DNA from: Frateuria hangzhouensis
GTDB taxonomy: Bacteria; Pseudomonadota; Gammaproteobacteria; Xanthomonadales; Rhodanobacteraceae
NCBI RefSeq assembly: GCF_026410505.1
Contig: NZ_JAPMIU010000001.1
Span: 1 to 64,000 of the forward strand
DNA length: 64,000 nt
Direction: 5' to 3'
Shown: positions 18,535 through 27,764 of the stretch, in pieces
Position numbering within the stretch: position 1 is the stretch's first letter
How the letters are laid out: the number at the start of each line of letters is the position of its first letter
Program-made: the position numbers and the translations under genes
Notes under the pieces: generated by a model
The model's database searches: none
What the model was told of the DNA's origin: nothing
The model's input: only the letters and a program-made list of their open reading frames with translations

Positions 18535-20561
18535 TCCCACACCTTTCCGAGCGCGCCCTCATCCTGGCTCCCCACGGTCGCGATGCCCAGGTGGCCTCCG
18601 CGATCCTGGCCGAGGCGAGCATCCGTTGTTTTGCCTCGCCCTCGCTGGACACGCTGGTGGCCGGCATGGAAGCCGGCGCCGGCTTCGCGCTCGTGACCGA
18701 AGAGAGCCTGCTGGAGGCGAGCCTGCGTCCGCTCTCCGACTGGCTGGAAGCCCAGCCTGAGTGGTCCGATTTCCCGTTCATCCTGGTCACGCGCCGCGGC
18801 GGTATCGAACGCAACCCGGCGTCGGCGCGCCTGCTCGCTCTGTTGGGCAACGTTACCTTCCTGGAACGACCTTTCCATCCGACCACGCTGGTGAGTCTGG
18901 CGAAGTCGGCGCTGCGCGGGCGTCGGCGTCAGTACGAGGCCCGCGCGCGGCTTGCCGCGCTGTATGACAGCGAGCAGCGCTTCCGTGCCGCGGTGCAGGC
19001 CGTGCAAGGGGTGTTGTGGACCAACAACGCGCAAGGCGAGATGGAAGGCGAGCAAGCCGGATGGGCTGGCCTGACCGGGCAAGAAACGGCCGATTCGGCC
19101 GGTTTCGGCTGGATCAAGGCGCTGCACCCGGACGATGTGCAACCGACGCTCGCGGCGTGGGAGAAAGCCCGGGCCGAACAGCGCATGTTCAAGTTCGAGC
19201 ACCGCCTGCGCACGCGCGACGGTGAATGGCGCACCTTCAGCGTACGTGCAATTCCCACGTTCGACCGCGGCGGCCAGATCCGTGAATGGGTGGGTGTGCA
19301 CACCGATGTCACCGACCAGCGCGCCACCGAGCAATCGCTACGCGACCTGACGGCCACGCTGGAGCAACGCGTGATCGAGGAAGCCGCCGCTCGCGAGGAC
19401 GCAACGACCAAGCTGCACGAGGCGCAGAAGCTTGAAACCATCGGACAGCTGACCGGTGGCGTGGCACATGACTTCAACAACCTGTTGATGCCGATCACCG
19501 GCGCGCTCGACATGCTCCAGCGCCGCTTCGGCGGGGACGATGAGCGGGCCGCTCGTCTCATCACCAACGCGCTGCAGTCGGCCGAACGCGCCAAGATCCT
19601 GGTGCAGCGCCTGCTCGGGTTCGCACGACGACAAAGCCTGGAAACGCAGGCCGTGGAGCTGGCCGCGCTGCTCGATGGCATGCGCGACCTGATCAAGAGC
19701 TCGGTCGGCCCGACCATCATCCTGCGCGCGGAATTCCCCGCCGACTTGCCGCAGGTGCTGGCCGATCCGCACCAGTTGGAGCTGGCGATCCTCAATCTCT
19801 GCGTCAACGCGCGCGATGCCATGCCCAAAGGCGGCACGCTGGTGATCGAACTGTCGAGCATGGCCTCGGCGCCAACACCGGATCTGCCGGGTACCGGCTA
19901 CGTCCGCATCGCCGTGACCGACACCGGCATGGGCATGGACCGGGAAACCCTCGCGCGGGCGGTCGAACCGTTCTTTTCCACCAAGGAAACCGGCCGTGGG
20001 ACCGGCCTGGGCCTGTCGATGGTGCACGGCCTCGCCGGCCAGCTCGGCGGCCACTTCGCGATCGACAGCACCCCCGGCGTGGGCACACGCGTGGAGCTGT
20101 GGCTGCCGGTCACGGCCTCCGCCCCGCTGGCACTGCGACGCGACGCCGACGATGGCCGCGTGCCCACCCCGGCACGGCCGCTCGACGTACTGCTGGTCGA
20201 CGACGAGCAACTGGTGCGCGACGGTACCGCCGCGATGCTGCGCGAGCTGGGCCATGGCGTCGTCGAAGCCAGTGGCGCAGGCGAGGCGCTGGAAAAGCTG
20301 CGCGACGGTCTCAGCGTGGATCTGGTCGTGACTGACTACAAAATGCCGCGCATGGACGGCGCCGAGCTGGCGCGCCACTTGCGCCTGTCCCGGCCCGACC
20401 TGCCCGTGCTGCTGATCACCGGTTACAGCGGCCACGCGGAGGGCACCCGTGGATTGGCGCGCCTTGGCAAGCCGTTCCGCCAGGCAGACATCGCCATGGC
20501 CATCGAAGAGCTCGTGCAACCGAAGCAGATGCAGACGGTGCCAGCGAGCGGAGCTGCCTGA
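18531..20561 (+). CDS. Hybrid histidine kinase with degenerate N-terminal receiver, PAS, HisKA, HATPase, REC
   Basis: A 676-residue hybrid kinase. Residues 1-130 form a receiver-like fold without a phosphorylatable Asp (ALVTEESL where VTD would be expected), ending in FLERPFHPTTL. A PAS/PAC domain (about 150-270) follows, then a coiled coil, HisKA with His313 (GGVAHDFNNLL), an ATPase domain (LNLCVNARDAMPKGG, GRGTGLGLS) and a C-terminal receiver with Asp602 (VTDYKMPRMDG). It begins with GTG inside the stop of the KaiC-like gene (GTGA), so its translation is coupled to it. A pseudo-receiver on a KaiC-linked kinase recalls CikA, but the N-terminal arrangement here is widespread in proteobacterial kinases and not diagnostic. 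Confidence 0.92.
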   Translation: MIPHLSERALILAPHGRDAQVASAILAEASIRCFASPSLDTLVAGMEAGAGFALVTEESLLEASLRPLSDWLEAQPEWSDFPFILVTRRGGIERNPASARLLALLGNVTFLERPFHPTTLVSLAKSALRGRRRQYEARARLAALYDSEQRFRAAVQAVQGVLWTNNAQGEMEGEQAGWAGLTGQETADSAGFGWIKALHPDDVQPTLAAWEKARAEQRMFKFEHRLRTRDGEWRTFSVRAIPTFDRGGQIREWVGVHTDVTDQRATEQSLRDLTATLEQRVIEEAAAREDATTKLHEAQKLETIGQLTGGVAHDFNNLLMPITGALDMLQRRFGGDDERAARLITNALQSAERAKILVQRLLGFARRQSLETQAVELAALLDGMRDLIKSSVGPTIILRAEFPADLPQVLADPHQLELAILNLCVNARDAMPKGGTLVIELSSMASAPTPDLPGTGYVRIAVTDTGMGMDRETLARAVEPFFSTKETGRGTGLGLSMVHGLAGQLGGHFAIDSTPGVGTRVELWLPVTASAPLALRRDADDGRVPTPARPLDVLLVDDEQLVRDGTAAMLRELGHGVVEASGAGEALEKLRDGLSVDLVVTDYKMPRMDGAELARHLRLSRPDLPVLLITGYSGHAEGTRGLARLGKPFRQADIAMAIEELVQPKQMQTVPASGAA

Positions 20562-20643
20562 GTTCGGCCCGAGCGTCACGTTTCCTTGGCGTCCGCTTAA
20601 CTTCCAAGTCACAAGTCTTGCCTCTCAGGCGGGATGCGGACGC

Positions 20644-21639
20644 ATGGAAAAACTGATCGTCGCGGTGCTGTCCAGAAAGCGGCCTCCGGCCGCGGTGGGC
20701 TATATCGTGTCGTTCGCGCTGGTGCTGGCGGTACTGGGGCTGGAGCAACTTTTCACGCCGGCGCTGCACCGCTATCTGCCGTTCCTGCCGGTCGTGTTTT
20801 TTTCGTCGATCGTCTTCGGCAGGCCAATCGGCCTGTTCACCACCTTGTTCAGCGCCTCGCTCGGCGACGGGGTCATCGGCTTGGCGCTCCATGGCCGCTC
20901 GCCTGCGGCCGATGAACTGTTGTTCTTCGTGCTTTTCGCCGCGGTGGGCGTAGCGACCGCCGTGGTGGTCGACGCACTGCGCGCTGCCGTATGCAAGCTG
21001 CTGGATGCGGAAGCGGAAACTTCGTTGTTGCTGGACGAACTGGCCCACCGCACGCGCAACGACCTGATGATGATCTCCTCGGTGCTGGGACTGCAGGCCA
21101 TGCGCCAGACCGATCCGCACGCGCGCGAAGCGCTCGAGTCAGCCGTCGCCCGCGTGCGCGTGATCGCCGAAGCCCAGGAGCGCCTGCGCAAATCCGGCAA
21201 GCATGGTGAAGTCGAAGTCGCCGCCTACCTGCGCGCCCTCGGCCACGGCCTGGCCGAACTCCTGCGCGACGTCCGCCCGATCCGCGTCCGCGTGCTGGCC
21301 ACGCCCATGCAGGTCGATGCCCCGGTTGCCGTCTCCATCGGCCTGATCGCCAACGAACTGGTCACCAACGCCTTCAAGTACGCCTTCCCGGACGGGCAGG
21401 GCGGCACCGTGCAGATCACCCTGGAAGCCGTCGGCGAAGGGATGGCCCTGAGCGTGGAAGACGACGGCATCGGCGTCCCGCCGTCGAAAAAGGACGGCCT
21501 GGGCACCCGTCTGGTTCACCTGCTCGCCTCGCACCTGAATGGAACGGTCCAGAGCGTGCCGCGCGTGCGCGGGCATGGCGTGCGGGTGCTGCTGCCGATC
21601 AGGCCGGTTGCACCCGCGGCCCTCGCTTCCCAGGGTTGA
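20644..21639 (+). CDS. Membrane sensor histidine kinase of the HisKA_2 type
   Basis: A 331-residue kinase. The first 115 residues hold about three or four hydrophobic segments resembling the DUF4118 membrane module. A HisKA_2-type phosphoacceptor helix has His135 in LDELAHRTRNDLMMI, and an HATPase domain shows ANELVTNAFKYAFPDG and DDGIGV. No receiver is fused, so it would need a separate response regulator; none is immediately downstream. The start at 20644 gives the complete membrane module. It is 82 bases after the second hybrid kinase, on the same strand, and probably belongs to the same transcription unit. Confidence 0.85.
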   Translation: MEKLIVAVLSRKRPPAAVGYIVSFALVLAVLGLEQLFTPALHRYLPFLPVVFFSSIVFGRPIGLFTTLFSASLGDGVIGLALHGRSPAADELLFFVLFAAVGVATAVVVDALRAAVCKLLDAEAETSLLLDELAHRTRNDLMMISSVLGLQAMRQTDPHAREALESAVARVRVIAEAQERLRKSGKHGEVEVAAYLRALGHGLAELLRDVRPIRVRVLATPMQVDAPVAVSIGLIANELVTNAFKYAFPDGQGGTVQITLEAVGEGMALSVEDDGIGVPPSKKDGLGTRLVHLLASHLNGTVQSVPRVRGHGVRVLLPIRPVAPAALASQG

Positions 21640-21873
21640 TCCCGGTTATGCCTGCCTGGCTGTCGCCCCCCCAAGTCCAAAGTGCGCGCCGCTTCATCCG
21701 CGCCCGTCATCTTGACCCGGGTGCGCGCACTGGATTCGCTGGCCGTCGTTCGCTTGGGTTCTTTCGTGGCTTAGTAGCGAGGCCTCAAGCTCGTTAGCCT
21801 TCGGTAGGGTCTCAGTCCGAGAGACGCAGGTATCTCAGCATTGCGGCTCTATCGAGCGAGAGAAGGGGGCGAC

Positions 21874-22179
21874 ATGATCCGCATATCAATCGCTGGCGAA
21901 GAGCGTTACCTGCAAGACGCCGATTCCGATTGGGTGACGCAGCAGGTCGAGCGCCGTCGCAAGGACGGCTTGTCGGTATGCGCCACGGTGGCAATCAACA
22001 CAGGGGACCTTGCCGTCACGCTGGCTACTCCCGATTGCGCTCGCGGAGGTGGTGGGCGTGTTCCGACTCCGAGGGAAGCCAGCGTCATCGAACTGTGGGG
22101 CCAAATGGGTCTCAACCAACCGGGGTGGGCACCAGGCCAGGTGGTTGCCTTCCTCAAGCGCCTTCGAGGGTTGATCTGA
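21874..22179 (+). CDS. Small conserved-looking hypothetical protein upstream of hsdM
   Basis: A 101-residue protein beginning MIRISIAGEERYLQDADSDW and ending in VVAFLKRLRGLI. An AGAAGGGGG ribosome site lies five to ten bases before the ATG at 21874, and codon positions look normal for the genome. It contains a two-cysteine centre (VCATV ... PDCARGGGG) and a C-terminal segment WGQMGLNQPGWAPGQVV. I cannot assign a domain. It lies between the kinase cluster and the restriction genes, 249 bases before hsdM, and may mark the left edge of the defence island. Confidence 0.6.
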   Translation: MIRISIAGEERYLQDADSDWVTQQVERRRKDGLSVCATVAINTGDLAVTLATPDCARGGGGRVPTPREASVIELWGQMGLNQPGWAPGQVVAFLKRLRGLI

Positions 22180-22428
22180 CGATCGGCGCCGTTTCACCTT
22201 CATCGCCACGGATGCTGCTTCACGGCCAGACGCCCGTTGCCGCAATCAGCGGTCGCCTGACCCGGCTCCTTTGCGTACGATGCCGGGACGCGTTGGACCA
22301 CAGGGGGTTCTCCGTGACGCCATCAGGCAGCCTGCTGCGCCGGCTGATGCTTGCCCACGTGCCCTCGTGCCTCAACGACCGCAGACCCGGGACGCGGCTG
22401 GCGCCCCACGAAGGAAGCGTTTCCAAGC

Positions 22429-24267
22429 ATGAACCAGAGTTCCCTTTCCGCCCTGATCTGGGCCGTCGCCGACCTGCTGCGCGGTGACTTCAAGCAATCC
22501 GAATACGGTCGCGTGATCCTGCCGTTCACCGTACTGCGCCGGCTCGACTGCGTGCTGGAAGCGAGCAAGCCGAAGGTGCTGGCGGAAAAGAAGAAGCGCG
22601 AGGCCGCCGGGCTGGACCCCGATCCCTTCCTGCGCCGCGTCTCGGACGTGAAGTTCTACAACACCTCCGAGCTGGACCTGCCCAGGCTCATGGGCGACCA
22701 GGACCACATCGAGTCCAACCTCACCAGCTACGTGCAGGGCTTCTCGCCCGAGGTGCGCGAGATCTTCGAGCGCTTTGACTTCGCCACCCAGGTCAACCGG
22801 CTGGCCAAGGCCGACCTGTTGTACCTGGTCACCGAGAAGTTCGCCAACGTCGACCTGCACCCGGACCGCGTAGACAACGTGCAGATGGGCCTGGTGTTCG
22901 AGGAGCTGATCCGCAAGTTCGCGGAGCTCTCCAACGAAACCGCTGGTGAGCACTTCACCCCGCGCGAAGTCATCCGGCTGATGGTCAACCTCATCTTCAT
23001 CGAGGACGACGAGGTGCTCACCCCCGGCAACAACGTGGTGCGCACCATCTATGACCCCACGGCGGGGACGGGCGGCATGCTCTCGGTGGCGGCCGAGTTC
23101 CTGCGCGACCACAACCCGGACGCGCGCCTGTCGCTGTTCGGCCAGGAGCTCAACGACGAGTCCTACGCCATCTGCAAGGCGGACATGCTGATCCGCGGGC
23201 AGGAAGTCACCAACCTGGTGCCCGGCAACACGCTCAGCGACGACGGCCATGCCGCGCGCAAGTTCGACTACATGCTGTCCAACCCGCCGTTCGGCGTGGA
23301 GTGGAAGAAGGTCGAGAAGGCGATCCGCAAGGAGCACGAGGAGAAGGGCTTCGACGGCCGCTTCGGTCCCGGCCTGCCGCGCGTGTCCGATGGCTCCATG
23401 CTGTTCCTGCTGCACCTGGTGTCCAAGATGCGCCCGGCGGTGGACGGCGGCAGCCGCTTCGGCATCGTGCTCAACGGCTCGCCGCTGTTCACCGGTGGCG
23501 CCGGCAGCGGCGAGAGCGAGATCCGCCGGTATCTCTTGGAGAACGACCTGGTGGAGGCCATCGTCGCCCTGCCCACCGACATGTTCTACAACACCGGCAT
23601 CGCCACCTACGTGTGGGTGGTTTCCAACAAGAAGCCGGCCGAGCGCAAGGGCTTCGTGCAGCTCATCGACGCCGGCAGCTTCTGGCAGAAGATGCGCAAG
23701 AGCCTCGGCTCCAAGCGCAAGGAAATGAGCGACGAGCACATCGACGCCATCACCAAACTGTTCGGCGAATTCCAGGAGGCGGAACTGGCCACCGTGTTCG
23801 ACGCCGACGGCAAGGAAGTGACGCGCGCCATCATCGCCGCCGCCGAATTCGCCCCCGAGCCGCCGCCCGGCGGCAAGGTGAAGGTGGCGCCGCTGGCGCG
23901 CATCTTCCGCAACGAGGAGTTCGGCTACACCACCATCACCGTCGAGCGCCCGCTGCGCGACGAGCAGGGCAACGTGGTGCTGGGCCAGAAGGGCAGGCAG
24001 AAGGGCCAGCCGCAACCGGACAGCAGCCTGCGCGATACCGAGAACGTGCCGCTGGGTGAGGACATCCAGGCCTACTTCGAACGCGAGGTGTTGCCGCACG
24101 CGCCCGACGCCTGGATCGACGAGGCCAAGAGCAAGGTCGGCTACGAGATCCCCTTCAACCGCCACTTCTACGTGTTCGAGCCACCGCGCCCGCTGCACGC
24201 CATCGACGAGGAACTGAAGGCGGTTTCGGCGCGCATCATGGCCATGCTGGGAGAGCTGGCCGAATGA
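22429..24267 (+). CDS. hsdM: Type I restriction-modification system DNA methyltransferase subunit (HsdM)
   Basis: A 612-residue N6-adenine methyltransferase subunit. It has the N-terminal helical domain ([16 protein letters not shown]), then SAM motif [11 protein letters not shown] from residue 209 and catalytic motif IV NPPFG from residue 285. A long C-terminal region would contact HsdS. With HsdS it methylates host DNA at the bipartite site; with HsdR it forms the restriction complex. The start at 22429 matches the family N terminus. It is the first gene of the hsd locus; hsdS follows after a 151-base spacer. Confidence 0.95.
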   Translation: MNQSSLSALIWAVADLLRGDFKQSEYGRVILPFTVLRRLDCVLEASKPKVLAEKKKREAAGLDPDPFLRRVSDVKFYNTSELDLPRLMGDQDHIESNLTSYVQGFSPEVREIFERFDFATQVNRLAKADLLYLVTEKFANVDLHPDRVDNVQMGLVFEELIRKFAELSNETAGEHFTPREVIRLMVNLIFIEDDEVLTPGNNVVRTIYDPTAGTGGMLSVAAEFLRDHNPDARLSLFGQELNDESYAICKADMLIRGQEVTNLVPGNTLSDDGHAARKFDYMLSNPPFGVEWKKVEKAIRKEHEEKGFDGRFGPGLPRVSDGSMLFLLHLVSKMRPAVDGGSRFGIVLNGSPLFTGGAGSGESEIRRYLLENDLVEAIVALPTDMFYNTGIATYVWVVSNKKPAERKGFVQLIDAGSFWQKMRKSLGSKRKEMSDEHIDAITKLFGEFQEAELATVFDADGKEVTRAIIAAAEFAPEPPPGGKVKVAPLARIFRNEEFGYTTITVERPLRDEQGNVVLGQKGRQKGQPQPDSSLRDTENVPLGEDIQAYFEREVLPHAPDAWIDEAKSKVGYEIPFNRHFYVFEPPRPLHAIDEELKAVSARIMAMLGELAE

Positions 24268-24368
24268 CCGCGCAGCCCATTCCGCCCCAGCCCCACCGCG
24301 CTCACCCGCATCCCCACGCCCAGCCCCCCATTCCCCGCACCACCAGCATCGCCATCAGCCCCACCGTC

Positions 24369-24388
24369 ATGCCAGCGCACGCTGGCAT
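24369..24388. repeat. Short perfect inverted repeat between hsdM and hsdS
   Basis: Nine-base arms ATGCCAGCG / CGCTGGCAT around a 2-base centre lie in the unusually C-rich spacer 24268-24418. It resembles dispersed small palindromes of intergenic DNA and ends 30 bases before the hsdS start. Confidence 0.5.
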
Positions 24389-24418
24389 CCAGCGTCTTGG
24401 CTTGTGCGGGGTGCGGTC

Positions 24419-25681
24419 GTGAGCTTGCCCCGTTATCCGGAATACAAAGGCAGCGATATCGAGTGGCTGGGAGAAGTGCCTGCGCACTGGGAAGTCGCAC
24501 AGCTGAAGCGAGTTCTCGACATACAGAATGGTGCTGATCACAAGAGCATCGAGACCGATGATGGTTACCCGGTCATCGGCTCTGGTGGGCCGTTTGCCTA
24601 TGCGTCGGAATTCATCTACGACGGCGAATCCGTGCTGCTCGGTCGAAAAGGGACAATTGATCGACCACTCTACGTGACCGGGAAGTTTTGGACTGTCGAC
24701 ACGATGTATTGGACAAAGGTGAGTGCTGACGCCTGCGGGCGGTTCTGCTACTACGCGGCGCTCACAATCCCGTTCGATTTTTACTCGACCAACACCGCGC
24801 TACCGAGCATGACCAAAAGCGTGCTGAGCGCGCATCCGATTGCGCTTCCGCTTTATGACGAACAACACGCCATCGCCACCTTCCTCGACCGCGAAACCAC
24901 CAAGATCGACGCCCTGATCGCTGAACAGGAAAAGCTGCTGGCGCTGCTGGCCGAAAAACGCCAGGCCACCATCTCCCACGCCGTCACCCGCGGCCTCAAC
25001 CCCAACGCCCCCATGAAGGACTCCGGCATCCCCTGGCTGGGCGAAGTGCCGGCGCATTGGCGTGTTACTAAGTGCGGGCGTTTTTTATCTGTCTTGTCGG
25101 GCTATGCGTTTCCGTCCGCTGGGTTCGATCACAACGGAAACGGCACCAAACTTCTGCGTGGAGTCAACGTCTCGGTTGGGTCACTTCGCTGGGACGATGT
25201 CGTCTACTGGGAGAGATCGACAGATGACGGCCTTGATGAATATGAGTTGCAGGTCGGCGACTTGGTCATAGGTATGGATCGCCCACTGATCGCCGCCGGG
25301 ATGCGTGTTGCAAAGGTCAAAGAGGAGGATGTGCCATGCCTCTTACTCCAACGTGTTGCACTGCTCAGAACCTCTTCCGAATTGAATTCGGATTTTCTGA
25401 TGCATTGGCTGTCAACACCGATGTTTGTTGCGCACTTCTCGCCGGAGACTACGGGGGTTAGCGTGCCTCATATCAGTCCGGATCAGATCGCGTCGTTCGT
25501 AATCGCGTTGCCGCCGAACGATGAGCAGCGAAAGATTATTGAGTTTTTGGATGAGGAATTGGGTCGCCTGACGCGCTTGTGCTGGCAGTCCGAGCAAGCT
25601 GTCCAACTTCTTAAAGAACGCCGCAGTGCCCTGATCTCCGCCGCCGTCACCGGCAAGATCGACGTGAGGCACGCTGCATGA
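24419..25681 (+). CDS. hsdS: Type I restriction-modification specificity subunit (HsdS)
   Basis: A 420-residue specificity subunit with the classical two-fold layout. Each half begins with the same motif (IEWLGEVPAHWEV near residue 15; IPWLGEVPAHWRV near residue 205), followed by a target-recognition domain. The conserved helical spacers are DEQHAIATFLDRETTKIDALI and DEQRKIIEFLDEELGRL. The two recognition domains (roughly 24500-24840 and 25065-25510) are visibly richer in A/T than the flanking helices, as expected for exchanged specificity domains. The GTG at 24419 yields VSLPRYPEYKGSDIEWLG, the usual N terminus; a GTG at 24404 is an alternative. Confidence 0.92.
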   Translation: MSLPRYPEYKGSDIEWLGEVPAHWEVAQLKRVLDIQNGADHKSIETDDGYPVIGSGGPFAYASEFIYDGESVLLGRKGTIDRPLYVTGKFWTVDTMYWTKVSADACGRFCYYAALTIPFDFYSTNTALPSMTKSVLSAHPIALPLYDEQHAIATFLDRETTKIDALIAEQEKLLALLAEKRQATISHAVTRGLNPNAPMKDSGIPWLGEVPAHWRVTKCGRFLSVLSGYAFPSAGFDHNGNGTKLLRGVNVSVGSLRWDDVVYWERSTDDGLDEYELQVGDLVIGMDRPLIAAGMRVAKVKEEDVPCLLLQRVALLRTSSELNSDFLMHWLSTPMFVAHFSPETTGVSVPHISPDQIASFVIALPPNDEQRKIIEFLDEELGRLTRLCWQSEQAVQLLKERRSALISAAVTGKIDVRHAA

Positions 25682-26133
25682 GCGAAAAGAGCGAAGCGAT
25701 CGTCGGCTTCATCGCCAACCTGATGCCGCTCTACCAGGGGGAGCGATACGACGGGGACTGGTGCGCCCGTTCTCTCACCGACGGCACGCTAATCCTGCCT
25801 GTCGACGAATCCGGCGATGAAGAGGAAGAGGGCTGGCTTCGCGTGCGCTGGCAAGGCGATTCCTCCCGGGAGCAGGAAGTACAGGGCTTCCTGCTGGCCA
25901 GCGTGGCCTTGGAGCGCTACGTCCGCTTCCACGGCACCGGCTTCGACGAGGAAGCGCTCGCCGGCGAACTCGGCTTCATGGCGGAGCACTTCACGTTCAA
26001 AACCGGCTGCCATGTCTACCTGCCCCAGTTACCCGACCCGCCCAGTCGATTGACCAAGATCGCGCGCGGTGCGCTGACGATGGAGCAGGGCGTGCTGGTC
26101 AATGTCTTCAGCAAGGTGACGGGTTTTGGTTAG
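25678..26133 (+). CDS. Hypothetical acidic protein co-translated with hsdS
   Basis: A 151-residue protein that starts inside the hsdS stop (ATGA). It has an acidic stretch (DESGDEEEEGW) near residue 45 and no signal peptide or membrane segment. No family is recognised. Its coupling to hsdS and position within the hsd operon suggest an accessory or anti-restriction/immunity role, but this is inference from location only. Confidence 0.7.
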   Translation: MSEKSEAIVGFIANLMPLYQGERYDGDWCARSLTDGTLILPVDESGDEEEEGWLRVRWQGDSSREQEVQGFLLASVALERYVRFHGTGFDEEALAGELGFMAEHFTFKTGCHVYLPQLPDPPSRLTKIARGALTMEQGVLVNVFSKVTGFG

Positions 26134-26165
26134 TCCGGTTTCAACTCAGGGGAGAAGGGAAGCGT

Positions 26166-27092
26166 ATGAGTGACATTCAATTGTTCCGGCTCGCCTCAGG
26201 GACCGCGCATGAGCTGGCCGGCCGCGCCGCAGCCGTGGAAAAGCACCTGCAATCCCTGATCGAGGCGCAGATGCCGACCTTCCTCGGCGTGCGCTTCCTC
26301 GCCACCGAGTACGTCACCGGCAAGACCCACAAGGGCCGCATCGACTCGCTGGGGCTGGACGAGAACGGCTGCCCGGTGATTGTCGAGTACAAGCGGCACA
26401 GCAACGAGAACGTGATCAACCAGGGCCTGTTCTACCTGGATTGGCTCCTGGACCATCGCGCCGAGTTCCAGTGGCTGGTGATGGAAAAGCTGGGCAAGGA
26501 CGTGGCCGAGCAGATCGACTGGTCCGGCACGCGCCTGCTGTGCATCGCCGCCGACTTCACCCGCTACGACCAGCACGCGGTGCAGCAGATTCCTCGCAAC
26601 ATCGAGCTGATCCGCTACAAGCTGTTCGGGGACGATTTGCTGCTGCTGGATCTGGTCAACAGCGTGAGCGTGGGCGACGCCACCGTCGCGAAGGCGGCTT
26701 CTTCGGCATCCGGAGCGGAGAAGGCGAAGGCCGGCGGCAAGGACAAGACGGCCGAGGATCAACTTGGCCAGGCGCAGCCGATCATCAGCGAGGTATATGA
26801 GGCGCTTGCCAGTCAACTGCTTTCGCTGGGTGACGACGTTCAGGAGAAGCAGCTCAAGCAATACATCGCGTTCCGCCGCCTGAAGAACTTCGCCTGCGTG
26901 GTGCCGTACAAGGACAAGCTGCTGGTTCTGCTCAAGCTGGACCCGGCCACGGTCGTACTTGAGGACGGCTTCAGCCGAGATGTGAGCGGCATCGGCAAAT
27001 GGGGCACCGGGGACGTCGAGGTCTGCATCCGCGATAAGGCAGACCTGCAGCGGGCCATGCCCCTCATCGAACGTAGCTACGCCGAAAGTTGA
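26166..27092 (+). CDS. NucS-like / DUF5655 nuclease-fold protein
   Basis: A 308-residue protein. The N-terminal half carries a restriction-endonuclease-like core, GRIDSLGLDENGCPVIVEYKR (residues about 58-78), matching the D...ExK pattern, within a NucS/DUF91-like context. A low-complexity Lys/Ala linker (about 180-200) joins it to a C-terminal DUF5655 domain (VSGIGKWGTGDVEVCIRDKADLQRAMPLIERSY). Such proteins are frequently found in restriction loci; their substrate is unknown. A strong GGGGAG/AAGGGAAG leader precedes the ATG. It lies 32 bases after the preceding gene in the same orientation. Confidence 0.8.
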   Translation: MSDIQLFRLASGTAHELAGRAAAVEKHLQSLIEAQMPTFLGVRFLATEYVTGKTHKGRIDSLGLDENGCPVIVEYKRHSNENVINQGLFYLDWLLDHRAEFQWLVMEKLGKDVAEQIDWSGTRLLCIAADFTRYDQHAVQQIPRNIELIRYKLFGDDLLLLDLVNSVSVGDATVAKAASSASGAEKAKAGGKDKTAEDQLGQAQPIISEVYEALASQLLSLGDDVQEKQLKQYIAFRRLKNFACVVPYKDKLLVLLKLDPATVVLEDGFSRDVSGIGKWGTGDVEVCIRDKADLQRAMPLIERSYAES

Positions 27093-27149
27093 GGCGGGGA
27101 GATTGGGTGCGCTTGCCCGGTGTTGCTGATTGGCTACGTTTGTCGCCTA

Positions 27150-27764
27150 ATGAGCAACACGTCCGCCGTGATGGATTTGCTTTTCCCCGCCACCCGCCAA
27201 CGGGTGCTGGCGGTGCTGCTGCTCGAACCGGAGGCCAGCTTCCACCTGCGCGAGCTGGCGCGCCTCACCGGCAGTCACGCCGGCACGCTGGGGCGCGAGC
27301 TGTACAAGCTGACCGAGGCGGGCCTGCTGGAACGCCGCGAGCAGGGCAACCAGGTGCGCTACCAGGCCAACGCGCAGTGCCCGCTGTTCGGCGAGCTGGC
27401 CTCGATGTTCCGCAAGACCCACGGCATGGTGCCGGTGTTGCGCGAGGCGATGGCGCCGCTGGCCAGCCGGATTCGGGTGGCGGTGGTATTCGGCTCTATG
27501 GCGCGCGGCACGCAGTCGGCCGGCAGCGACATGGACCTGCTGGTGGTGGGCAAGGTGGGCTTCGCCGAGCTGGTGCAGGCGCTGTATCCCGTGCAGCAGG
27601 CCTTGCAGCGCGAGATCAACCCGGTGCTCTACACCGCGGTTGAGTTCCGCCGCCGTGTCGACGCGGGCGAAGCGTTCGTGCGCCGGGTGCTGGACCAGCC
27701 CCAGGTGTTCCTGACAGGAGACAAGGATGACCTTGCAGAACTTGCCGGCGATCCACGCTTCTGA
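27150..27764 (+). CDS. HTH-fused minimal nucleotidyltransferase (MNT-type antitoxin-like)
   Basis: A 204-residue protein. Residues 5-75 form an ArsR-like winged helix (FHLRELARLTGSHAGTLGRELYKLTEAGLLERRE). A nucleotidyltransferase core follows with FGSMARGTQSAGSDMDLLV, the GSxxRG...SDxDL motif. Homologues usually pair with a downstream HEPN-like protein as a toxin-antitoxin or regulatory pair. Here only a shortened partner remains (27727-27846), overlapping the 3' end. The ATG at 27150 is preferred to upstream codons because it begins the conserved domain. Confidence 0.82.
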   Translation: MSNTSAVMDLLFPATRQRVLAVLLLEPEASFHLRELARLTGSHAGTLGRELYKLTEAGLLERREQGNQVRYQANAQCPLFGELASMFRKTHGMVPVLREAMAPLASRIRVAVVFGSMARGTQSAGSDMDLLVVGKVGFAELVQALYPVQQALQREINPVLYTAVEFRRRVDAGEAFVRRVLDQPQVFLTGDKDDLAELAGDPRF

